Assembly: GCA_021229015.1 (NCBI GenBank)
Contig: CM037777.1
Coordinates: 66,185,946-66,249,945, forward strand
DNA length: 64,000 nucleotides
Source: Solen grandis
Lineage: Eukaryota > Mollusca > Bivalvia > Adapedonta > Solenidae
Direction: 5' to 3'
Below are positions 36,900-47,205 of this stretch, piece after piece; the first letter of the stretch is position 1; the number at the start of each line of letters is the position of its first letter. A program made the translations under genes and the position numbers. The notes beneath the pieces were generated by a model that saw nothing but the letters and a program-made list of their open reading frames with translations, made no database searches and had not been told where the DNA came from.

Positions 36900-37709
36900 T
36901 ATGAATGACAGTATGAAGTACATTGCAGTAGAAAAAAAAAAACGAAGGATAATACAAATGTAATCCTTGGTTATTCGAACACATGTCTAACTGATCCCCA
37001 GCATTTCGAATAAACGGGATTTGAGTTTTCTTTTACTTAGTAGCCAGATTCAAGATTTTTCAGTCTGATTTTGTTGCTAAAAATATTTAACCAGTCCCAC
37101 TTGTATGCAATGGTATACAGCCATTTCTCACTTGAAGAGATTGATATTTTTTAAATAATAATATTGTATTGTTTTAAACCTCTAATACCATCTAATACAT
37201 TCTTCAAAACCGGCGCAAAAGTTCCCTTCATGAATCACATACACATTTTAAAAATCATCAAAAAATCTGAACCATTTTGCAGATACTTTATCCAGTTCAA
37301 GAAACAATGTATACTTTAAAACTATTTTGTCTACAGATGTATTAAATAGGTAAAATCATTGCTTCGAATTACAAAGCCTTCAGTTGCTTTATATCTTGAG
37401 TCTTGAATTGAGAAATAATCATAATAATAATAAAAAAACCGACAGGAAAGACGAAGGATTTATAAGAAATAAATGATGTAGAGACAACATTATTCTCCCA
37501 GCGTTGAACAGATATCAGTGCAATCTATAATTCGAGGTATAAATTTAAAATATATCACGTCAAACTTCGGATGGACAACCCATCTTTAATACAGAAATCG
37601 CATCTTTCGTGAATATGTGAATATTTTACATTATGTTTTTTATGTTTCCAGTGAGTTTATTATGAAATGTTTGACAACTGGAATGGGTCTAGAGTATTAA
37701 AGATTCAAG
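36900..37709. other. AT-rich DNA with no recognised gene
   Basis: Nothing recognised apart from short A runs. Confidence 0.5.
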
Positions 37710-37951
37710 TTAACCCTTTCCCTCATAGAGGAAACAATGAAAAGACCTATGCGAACAACATAAAACCAGATCAGCCTGCGAGTAACTCGCCGGCTGATCA
37801 GGTTTTATGCTGTTCGCTGCTCCTCAGTGGTCTGGAAATGAGGATTTTGTAATTAAATTTGGTAAGGTTTAACTGTGGTTTTCTGCAGATCAGGCTTTAT
37901 GTGGTACCTGCTGAGTGCGTCAAAATGAGTCTATATGAGGGAAAGTGTTAA
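37710..37951. mobile_element. piggyBac-like miniature element with internal hairpin
   Basis: TTAA at both ends (37710-37713 and 37948-37951) flanks inverted ends CCCTTTCCCTCATAGAG and CTATATGAGGGAAAGTG; TTAA duplication plus a CCC start is the piggyBac pattern. Inside, 37751-37817 forms a 67-nt hairpin (arms of 26 with two mismatches, plus an inner GCGAG/CTCGC stem). 242 bp; no coding frame. Confidence 0.65.
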
Positions 37952-39047
37952 TTCATCAAGCACTCTTAAAAGTAAAACAGTACCTTGAATATTATTAATT
38001 CGATGCAAAGTTATGACAAACAATCTGAAATTATTTATTACAGGAAATATGTCTATACTAATACCAGTTAAAACGAGTTTAAAGGATGCGGCATGTGCTT
38101 GTTTCAATATTCTACTTTTCAAACCTATTTAATGTTTAAAGAAAAAAATATTTAGGAAGATTTTAAGGAATATTCATAATAAAATCATTAATAAACGAAA
38201 AAGGTTTGCCAAATACGATCGAAAAGACAAAAAAAACTTATCATTTAGCCCTTTAACGTTTGAAACCGGAATGCGTATAATTTGCTAGAATTCGAATTAG
38301 AAAAAATATTGTCGTGGTGATAACTTACTTAAAGTTTTAAGATAAATGATTTGGGGACATTTTCCAGAGCTTCATGAATAAAATAAAAGCATAAATGTTG
38401 GCCAGATACGTTCGTAAAGAAACATTTTATATTACCCTTTACGTTTGAAATCGGAATCCAAAAACAACAGTTCATGTATTTGTTTTAAACTTTTTTTTCT
38501 AATGTTCAAACAATTAGGATTTTCTTCTTTTTTCAATAAATACTATTTTGGGACTGACCTATATGATATAAACTTAAAAATACAGGTCACCAGGCTTACT
38601 CTTTAAGAAAATGCGAGGAATTTACTTATTAGAAAAAAAACCAACTAACTATGATGTTTCATTCTTTTGCATGGAAAGAGTGGCCGTCTTATTTCTTATT
38701 TGAACTTTAACAGTACATCTATCTAGACTATTTGGATAGTTGCACTATACACGCATTTCTCGAATAAAATGAATCTTTACTCGAGGGAAGGATCTAAGAC
38801 TTAAAGTTGCCTTTAAATTGCAAGAACAAATAGTTAGGCATCTTGACGATTGCATTTCATCATAGAAAACTAACACTGCAGTGAATATTTCAAACGTTTA
38901 TCATGAATAAGTCGCTTAATACCCTTCATATAAAGATGCACGAATTGGTTTTATATTGAACTGAAATCAAATGGTTCACGGTTGCCAGCTCAGTAAAGAA
39001 GTTTGACCTTCAACCGCAAACCAACATATTTATCATCCACACTGTGA
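37952..39047. other. AT-rich DNA with no recognised gene
   Basis: Two weakly similar segments mentioning CCCTTTAACGTTTGAAACCG (38250) and CCCTTTACGTTTGAAATCGG (38435), about 185 bp apart, suggest an old tandem duplication. Confidence 0.45.
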
Positions 39048-39340
39048 TCCCCGATTAGAGCGTCGCCTTAAGAGCGGGGGTTTGAGATTTGATTCCCGGC
39101 GCGACTTACCGCAGTATTAAAAATGATAATAGTACCTTCGTGTTTGGCGCTCAGCATTTACAAGGTAGTCCCGGGACTTGTTGGCCCGGTGTCAGGATAA
39201 TGTGACTAGGTGTGGTATCATGCCACATGTCTACGGCATGATATTACAGTGTGGCAGCACTGTATCTGTTTCAAGTAGGCACAGTCTCAAAATGATTGCA
39301 ATGTTGTCGGCGGGACGCTAAACCCCTAAAACAAACAATC
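39048..39340 (+). mobile_element. SINE-B copy, nearly full length
   Basis: tRNA-like head (CCCCGATTAGAGCGTCGCC; B-box-like GATTTGATTCCCGG), linker GGCGCTCAGCATTTACAAGG, body TTGGCCCGGTGTCAGGATAA and GTGTGGCAGCACTGTATCTG, tail TGTCGGCGGGACGCTAAACC and an A-rich end. One of the clearest copies. Confidence 0.85.
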
Positions 39341-39529
39341 TGTCCCTGCAAAGTCACACAGATATTTCTTGTGACGAAGCCTTACAGCTGGTTTGTGGAA
39401 GTTTGACGGTTTAGGACGGTTGCTTCTTTGCTCTATAGACTGTGTAGATCATGACTCATAAATATTCATGTACAAATGCATTCATGAATAGTAAAATACT
39501 AAACTTTAAATGGTAAATGAGACAGTGGA

Positions 39530-39675
39530 TTTTTCTTTGCTCTATAGACTGTGTAGATCTGATAAGCAAACAGAAGAGACCCTGATCAGACTGGTCCTAA
39601 AGGAACTATCTGATTTGGGTCTGCTCTGTTTGCCCATGCGTCAAAATGAGTCTCTGGGAAGTAAAGGGTTAGGTT
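39530..39675. mobile_element. Partial element related to the piggyBac-like family
   Basis: Shares GTCAAAATGAGTCT near the end with the element at 37710, and GTCTGCTCTGTTTGCCCATG with the one at 58652. The right end reads GAAGTAAAGGGTTAG, one base from a TTAA border. A 27-bp direct repeat (39424-39450 and 39533-39559, starting TTCTTTGCTCTATAGACTG) lies at its left. Confidence 0.5.
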
Positions 39676-39679
39676 TTTA

Positions 39680-40547
39680 ATTATAACTTTTGCACAATAT
39701 TTCACAAAGCCATACAGAGAAGACAGGTCTCGGTGACCAAGTAAGTTAGGATATCCGGCCTGTAATTAAGAGGTTATTCAACTAGTATAACGATATAATG
39801 TATAGCGATGAGGGGTCCAACGCACAATGGGACCGAACCCATAGTGTATTACGCATTTTAGTGTTGAAATTGTACCCCAAATGGCGTTACATTGTTGCAT
39901 TACTACAACCCATAAACAGTTAATTTGGTTACATGACTAAATGGATGGTATGTAAACTTTTCGAAAATTCTTGACAATCTGACATGAATAATACAAACAG
40001 GTTTTACGATTTGACATGGATAGACAGAAGAAATTTGTTTCTCGTTCAGCACCTCGACTTTATTTTTTGTTAAAGATGTATAGAAATATAAAGGCGTAAC
40101 TGAATATGGCCTTATCTAAGCACAACAAACTCCGTTTTATACCACATTCTAATACGTGTTTACGTTATTATCATCGCACGCTTAATAACATATGAAATGA
40201 CTACTCAAGTCAGATCCTATTTACGAGTATATACATGCTTATGAAATTATAAAAAATTCTCAGTGTTTCCTCTCTTAGCAAACAAGTTTCAATATAAACA
40301 CTTTTGACCTCACTACTACTCCTGCATAGTAATATATCAGTGTTAAAAATCAGTTTTTTATCCTGTTTCGCGCATGCGCTTCGCAATCTAAAACGGATAA
40401 CAGAGCTGTAGTGAGTGTGATGTGCTGTAGTTAAATCATAATGATTACAAATCGATGAAACAAATGTAAAACACGGAGCTGATTATGAAGACGATGGTCA
40501 TGACAGACAGAATTATAACGATAATGATGATGAGTAAGAAGAGGGAG

Positions 40548-40578
<31 letters not shown>

Positions 40579-41039
40579 AAATAAATAAATGGTGAATGTT
40601 CGTAACGGTCGATCATCAATGTAAATGATGCAAACGATGTTGGGCCGCAAAGTGCCTCAGCATTGGACAATATCAACGCACTTTATGGTTCATGTTCGCA
40701 GCTGACCCGAAAATGTTATAGATCGACCGCTCTTTTGGGTCGGACCACGTAGTGTTTTTGATCCCAACATGCGTTTCTACGCAGTGGTTTGTGCGAGTAA
40801 ATAGTTACCATGCTATTAAAGACACCAATAATTGGCCTTCCATGTTTACAAGAGAAACAGAAAAACCAATAGTTTATGTTACATAATCCCAACGTATATT
40901 CACTGTGTATGCGTGTTTGTCCTGCGGACAATTATAAGTTATTTTGATATTTTTTTCTACAGGATACATGATATTGCTTTATTGTACTATGTAATAATAA
41001 AAATAATAATTTCATACCGTTGACAAATAGTAGAACACC
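39680..41039. other. AT-rich DNA with a GAT microsatellite
   Basis: (GAT)n at about 40543-40580. No exon recognised. Confidence 0.5.
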
Positions 41040-41288
41040 ACACCAATTCATAATTACATGATAATGGGCCTAGCCAATACCGGAAGATGAATGGATATAT
41101 ACCAGACTTAGTACCACATGCAGTTTTATCGTGATTGGTATTTTACAACCATTGATCGAATCCACGACACTCCAGTTATACGGCGGACATTCTAACCACT
41201 CGGTGCCTCCGTGCATTTCGGGTCTTTCTCCACCTGTAATTTGCTGGACGTCGCTATATGACTGAAATACTGTCAAAGCGACGGTAAG
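41040..41288. mobile_element. SINE-like head (minus) interrupted by an 85-bp SINE-A fragment (plus)
   Basis: A minus-strand tRNA-like head (A-box GAGTGGTTAGAATG, B-box GTGGATTCGATCA) ends at 41191-41203. An 85-bp, 5'-truncated SINE-A tail (41204-41288) follows in plus orientation. The 13 bases TCTAACCACTCGG occur on both sides (41191-41203 and 41289-41301), a perfect target duplication. Confidence 0.8.
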
Positions 41289-41301
41289 TCTAACCACTCG
41301 G

Positions 41302-42222
41302 TCACATGGACCGACCGGAAATCATATTTGCTGAGATCTGTTTTAGTAATATGAACAATGACGCTCAGTAAAAAGGTATTTTTATCAAATCCATTTTTTT
41401 TAGTGTGAGCAAATGTCTATTTTTTCAAGACGTGTCAGCCTTTTTCGTATTAAGACTACAATATGAGCTGTTACTTTATGCGTGTGAGCTCTTAGATGTA
41501 ACAAGGCAACAACATATGCTTCTACCATCCACCAGTTTCTGGAATTCATCTTCTTATTTCATTCTATATGCATTGAAAAGCTCCAAAAAATATAGCTTCC
41601 TTGAAATAATCGTTCTAGGCTGAATCAAACATATTCTTGCAGCGAAACCCCTTTTGTGTGTTGCGTGTTTTATTACTTTGTTATTTTAAAGTCGTAGGTT
41701 TCCATTGTATTGAAGCTCAGTAAATAAACACAATTACTTCTGAGTAAGAAACAGAAAGGCGAGAAACATTTCTAAAATCTCTTTTATTTTGAAATTCTAT
41801 TTTGCAGTCGATAAATCATTACGAAGGATTAAAGTTTTTTAAGTGAATGCATTCTGTTCAGTGAAGACAGTTGACTGAAATTTAATAGATAGTCACGTGT
41901 CCCGGCAATAACTCACGTAATTGTTTGCATTTGATTCAGCCTGAAAGGTTTCAGACACATATGTTGCAAGTGAAATGAGATTGTATTTGTTTTTTGCTTC
42001 TATCTTTGATTTTGAGTTAAATGTCTTCCACTCCTACGTTCATTACTTAAAAAACACTGATTTACAAGGGTTTCGTTTTATTTGTTTTTCCCTATTTTGC
42101 TTCCGTGTATTTTGATATGATATTGGCATAGTATATCACAGCAACAAACCTCTTTTTTAAATTTTATGTGGAAAAAAATCGCTAATTTAAACATTGTGAT
42201 TTAACTGAATCTAACAATGGCG
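41302..42222. other. No recognised gene
   Basis: A 72-codon open frame at 41405-41623 shows no family features or splice context. Confidence 0.5.
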
Positions 42223-42402
42223 TAACGGCGTCGTGGTCCAGTGGTAACATGTCCGATTACGGATCCGTTGTGGATTCAAACCCCGTTGGATGCAAGGAAT
42301 CTTCATGACCTTCTCGGGCGCAAAGTACTGGTCCAACTCAGGAATCGAGAGGGACTAGTAAAAGTTGTAAGAACATAAAAATAAATAAATTTAAACTAAC
42401 TG
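42223..42402 (+). mobile_element. SINE-C copy
   Basis: tRNA-like head (GGCGTCGTGGTCCAGTGGTA; GTGGATTCAAACCCCG), body GGCGCAAAGTACTGGTCCAA and AGGAATCGAGAGGGACTAGT, tail with AATAAATAAA. Flanks TAACTGAAT and TAACTGAAAT suggest a target duplication. Confidence 0.8.
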
Positions 42403-45104
42403 AAATAGAATGCAGCATATTTCATATACTATGATGTAGTATATAACTGAATTGTCGAAATAGTACCATTACGTATGCTAGAAATGTACGTGCTGGGGAT
42501 CCAATTATTATGCTTTTTCTAAAAAAAGGTTACAATTATCTTATGCTTGTATCTCAAAATTCACTTGTACATGTAATTTATTTAAACACTTTATGCTAGA
42601 TATATTATTGAATAGGTATTTCAATAACAAAACCGTTGGCTTATAATACATCAAACTATCACCTTATTTAATTAATTATTTATTTATTTATTAAATTTAT
42701 TTATTTATTTATGCCCGTAACTAGCGTTTCATACAATATAGTAGCACGAACCTTCTAGTATGACGTCACGAATAAAAATAAAATTTAAGTATGATTTACA
42801 AACAAAACACATACTCAAACAGCCAATTCGTTTCAATAGGGACTTGAGTATGATACTTAAACTTTAATCTTAGATCATACTTGAGTATTTTCGAGTACAC
42901 GATGAACAAAATGGATATACCTTGTCTTTTTAAGCACATACGATAAACATTACTGAAATGATTTATATAAGCAACAGCGCATTTACTTCAGGATAAGACG
43001 CATAATCGATCAGAAAAGAATGTTTTAGTAAATTCTAGGTAGAGGAGGGATCATAGCCGTGTCAAAACTTGAATTTCCTTCTACATATTTTCCTTAAGTC
43101 GAACTTGTTCTTCATTTTATTACTATGTACCCCAAATTGTATGTAATGATTCTGTCCGTTTACGGGTAGCCATTTTTAATCCAAAAAAAAAAGGCCAACC
43201 GACTGTCCGAAAAGCACTGTATAATAAGGATATAATGCGATAGAAAAGTGATCAACTTTATTTTTTCAGTTTTATTAACTTAAATACACTCACGTTGGAA
43301 GTCTCTCAACAATACTTAGCGCAAAGCAGTACTTAACTCCTTGAATTAGATAGAACCGCATATCACCATTCCTGTTTACAAAATCTAGTAAATGACAAAA
43401 TTAACATAAATCATAACAATATTTGTTAAGATATAGTATATTTGTGTATTTTATTACTCGAGGTTCAGGAATGATGAACTAACCCTCTTACATAGTCAGA
43501 TATGGTGGGCAAAATACGCGCCGGATTGTATTAAAGATGTCTATTTTTGTATTAAATACGAACGATGCACTCTCTCTAGTATGCATTAATTATAGCAAAA
43601 ATGAGTGTTTAAAATAAAAATATTACATTGACTATTTTCTTAGTATAGCTTTCGCTATTATTTTGCGAAAATTATACATACGTAACAAGCATGCTAATGG
43701 AGACTTTTTAATACATTCAGTCATGGATATTTCATCTCATTTGGTGTTTGTGATATTAACAATTAAAAAGGCTTTGACGGTATTTACGAAAAATATGTAA
43801 AATTAAGTCTTAACTTTGGTATCATTTCATAAATCTTCCAATGAGGACATTTTATTCAAACCTTGGAAACGATAAACAGAACTACTATGTATCAGAGATA
43901 ACAGATTGTTTACAAAGTAAATGAATGAAGACGGTCATAGATAGCAATGGTCGGTTAAATCGGTTAATGTTCTCTTTAAATGTAGAACAAACGGGTGCGC
44001 CCGTGAAGAGCATCACTTCCCGCTGATGATCCAAACACCGTCGACAACAAGACACTTCATGTCATCTAAAATCAATATATCAACCTTTAGAGACAAACAT
44101 GATGAGGCGTACAAGCATTTACGAACATTTTGTTTACTAATATTTCTATTTGTCTGTCTGAGTAAATCAAGGATTGTTCAAATGCAAATGTTTGTGTTGA
44201 ATACTTTTCTCCCTGAATTGAATTTGACTTACAGCTTGAATAATTTGAAAAAATATTTTAAAACTGCTGTCACAACAAGGAAAGACTACATGTCAAATTG
44301 CTTAAGTTTAGAGGATTAGGAAGACTACATATTGAACGATTCTAGGATTTTGAATTTGACATTTAAAACCTAAATAAACGAACGTAAAAAGAGAGAAATT
44401 GAAAACATCTGAATAACCAGTTTGATAGAAAGCAATTTCCAGCAAGCTTTAAATCATCTTCGTTGGCGTTTGAGGTACACATGCACGCGGATGCATGTAA
44501 TTTATCAGGCATGGGAAAACCTTAAATACTCAGGTTTAATTGATTGTGAAAATGATCTATGGATGAGTTGTTCAATCCCAGACCTGTCCAAAGGAAGGAA
44601 ATAATCCTGTCTTCTCCTCAAATAGATTCCCAATCGTGCTGGTTTATTACTAATTCAAATATAAATGTTGGCATAGATAGCAGCGCGTATGGCTATTTAC
44701 TTGCCGCAAACCGGAAGAATAAAAATAGACAGGTGTTGTTTATGTAAATACTGTTAAAATATGTTCCTCGACAATGTAAAATCACACAATGCGTCTATTT
44801 ATTCATAATTTACAATATCAGGCACATTTAAAGCAGTTTATTTGTATGCATCAATTTGTTATCATGAACGTTAACACGGACATAAATTGTGACGTTACTT
44901 TAACAAATGTGGCTAAGATGAATTTTAACTAAAATTTACAAAGGACAGTAACTTAATAAACAATGTTTTTAAACATGAAATTTCCCAAAAGACATCACCT
45001 GTTTCGATAGTTAAGTGGATAGAATGTCCACTAGTAACCAGGAGGGCGAAGGCTGCGGCACGGCAAGGCTATTTAAATGGTAATGTCCCGGGGTATTGTT
45101 CATA
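42403..45104. other. AT-rich DNA with no recognised gene
   Basis: (ATTT)n-like run at 42676-42715. Searched for upstream integrin exons (FG or GAP blade motifs between splice sites) and none was recognised. Confidence 0.5.
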
Positions 45105-45500
45105 TAGCCTGGTTTGCTGTGTGGTAAAATCGTACGCCCCTAACCGAGAGGTCGTGGGTTCGATCGACTGCCGCGACACAACGAAGTCGTTACAATTGTT
45201 ACTCGTGTATCTTATTGATATGCCTTGCTGAATTGTAGTCACACACGGGCTTGTGACCTAGTTGAAAATAAATTGTATCTTACCTTTCTCTATTCTTCAT
45301 GGCACTCAGTATATAAGGGTACATGTAGTCCCAGGACTGGTTGACCCGGTGTCAGGATAGTGTAAAGAATATGGTATCATAGCACTTGTCGTCGGTGTGA
45401 TATCGCAGAGAAGCAGCATTATATCTGTCTTATGTGGACACAAGTCCCAGAAATGAATGAAATACTATGGACTGGACGTTAAACACAATCAAACACACAT
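45105..45500 (+). mobile_element. SINE-B copy with internal insertion
   Basis: tRNA-like head (GAGAGGTCGTGGGTTCGATC) at 45105-45190, then about 100 bp of unrelated DNA, then linker GGCACTCAGTATATAAGGGT, body TTGACCCGGTGTCAGGATAG and tail ending TGGACGTTAAACAC. Confidence 0.7.
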
Positions 45501-45529
45501 CTTAGCCTGATAGATCTGATGCCAGATTC

Positions 45530-45658
45530 ATATGATTGCTAGTGGTATCATTCCAATTATCTGCTGTGGCGTACGGTATGATACCGCGGTGAGACAACGC
45601 TATATATACCCCATGTAGGAAACAATCTATGGTGATTGAAGTTGTACGGACGTTCTAA
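45530..45658 (+). mobile_element. SINE-B body fragment
   Basis: Diverged body (AGTGGTATCATTCC; GTATGATACCGCGGTGAGAC; GCTATATATACCCCATGTAG) and the beginning of a tail. Lies just downstream of a fuller copy. Confidence 0.55.
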
Positions 45659-45711
45659 ATAGACGAATGAATGACTAAATCTATAAATGACTGAATGGAT
45701 GGATGAAGGAA

Positions 45712-45746
<35 letters not shown>

Positions 45747-46773
45747 AATTAAATTAAATATATAAACAAATAAAATAAGGTTAGTGTAAATAAAATAATA
45801 TACGACATTAGGAATGGCATATCTGGAAATGGTAATATTTCCTAGGCATAAACCATAAATGTACAAAATGGCGATTCCTCAAAATATCTAAATTATTTTT
45901 AAAATTTCGAGTAAGATTTTTCTCCACTGAACGTCAAAACATGAAGCTTTTAGTACTTTTTTTAAAATTTAGCGAGACTATTTACGACACATCTGATGTT
46001 TGTTTATCCAAAATAATATGTCTGTCCATGACATTTGTAAATTACACAAATCTTCGCAGCACCAACATGGTTTGAGATGTGACTAGAAACTGTCAGCATG
46101 ACAATATCTCCCCAGAACTACGACAGGTTTACATAAAATCACACGGAAGTATCACACAGTTTAAGGTGTTCTCAAAACCAAAATTTCTAGCACCGTCCAA
46201 TCCAAGCAGTACACCACTCCATTTATTTGCAGAAGTTTTGTTTTATCATTATTACCAATATACACATAATTATAATTGTTACCATTCGTGCTGTTTATCA
46301 AGTATTCAACCGCACGAAGAATCAAAGTGCTCAAGACACTGCTTATTAAGAGACTGTGTGCGGGATTGACACAGAATATCGATAAGCGAGACGGACACAT
46401 TGTTTTGAGGAACTTCAATTCAATCAAGTTATTATTTTTCTTTTTTCCTCTTTGGCTTCATTATTCGTTGCATGTTAAAGAATACAAACACAGATGGTGA
46501 TTAGGCAGGTGTGGTGGCGTCATTTCAAAATATTTGGTCACATCATGATATGTTCTTCCCTTCCTAGACTGATGTTATAATAGATCTAGTGGTTACTTGC
46601 CAGGAATATTTGATTTTCACGAGAAGCTATACGTACATTTGTTTGATGTATTTGTGTGTGTGTGTGTGTGTGGAGGGTCACTCTGCACTCAGTGCAGACA
46701 CGCCAATATATGTAATTTACCAAAAATAGTATACACGTTACAGGTTTAAACCCTCCAAAAGTCCCCAAGACCA
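45659..46773. other. AT-rich DNA with tetranucleotide and GT runs
   Basis: (AATA)n at 45711-45750 and (GT)n at about 46653-46671. No propeller exon was recognised before the gap. Confidence 0.5.
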
Positions 46774-46873
46774 NNNNNNNNNNNNNNNNNNNNNNNNNNN
46801 NNNNNNNNNNNNNNNNNNNNNNNNNNNNNNNNNNNNNNNNNNNNNNNNNNNNNNNNNNNNNNNNNNNNNNNNN
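46774..46873. other. Assembly gap (100 N)
   Basis: A run of exactly 100 Ns, the usual placeholder for a gap of unknown length. It lies 149 bp upstream of the first visible integrin exon and could hide a preceding exon. Confidence 0.99.
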
Positions 46874-47022
46874 GCTGTAACGGCAGCGAGGTAGGCGTGT
46901 CTGTAATGGTACAGTACGTAACGTCTCTTGTATAAGAACTCCGTGAACCCTAAAAATCATGAAAAAATGTCCGACATGCTAGATTTTATTTTTATTTTGA
47001 TATCCTGTATTCCGTTTCACAG

Positions 47023-47205
47023 TGCCATGAAACAATCCAAGTTCCCGAAAAAGTCAAGACGCAGGTCGGGACCAAGTTTGGGGCCAGCGTTGCCGCCATT
47101 GACATCACAAACGACACTTACGACGAGATATTCGTCGGCGCTCCATTATTCTCTGATAAACGACCCGATGAAGGACGTGTATTTGTCTATATAACAAAGA
47201 ACGAG
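47023..47205 (+). CDS. Integrin alpha exon a: propeller FG-GAP repeat (about blade 5)
   Basis: 61 codons, phase 0 at both ends, from a TTTCACAG acceptor to a GAG|GTACGG donor. The peptide starts CHETIQVPEKVK and carries VGTKFGASVAAIDI, then IFVGAPLFSD and EGRVFVYITKNE, the standard blade layout (FG motif, Ca loop, GAP motif, closing strand). The Ca loop reads DITNDTYDE, so the third position is T and the usual Gly and final Asp are replaced; calcium binding may be weak here. The preceding exon is not visible; a 100-N gap ends 149 bp upstream. Confidence 0.93.

Noticed and set aside
46586..46960. 124-codon minus-strand open frame
   Set aside because: It exists only because it reads through the 100-N gap.
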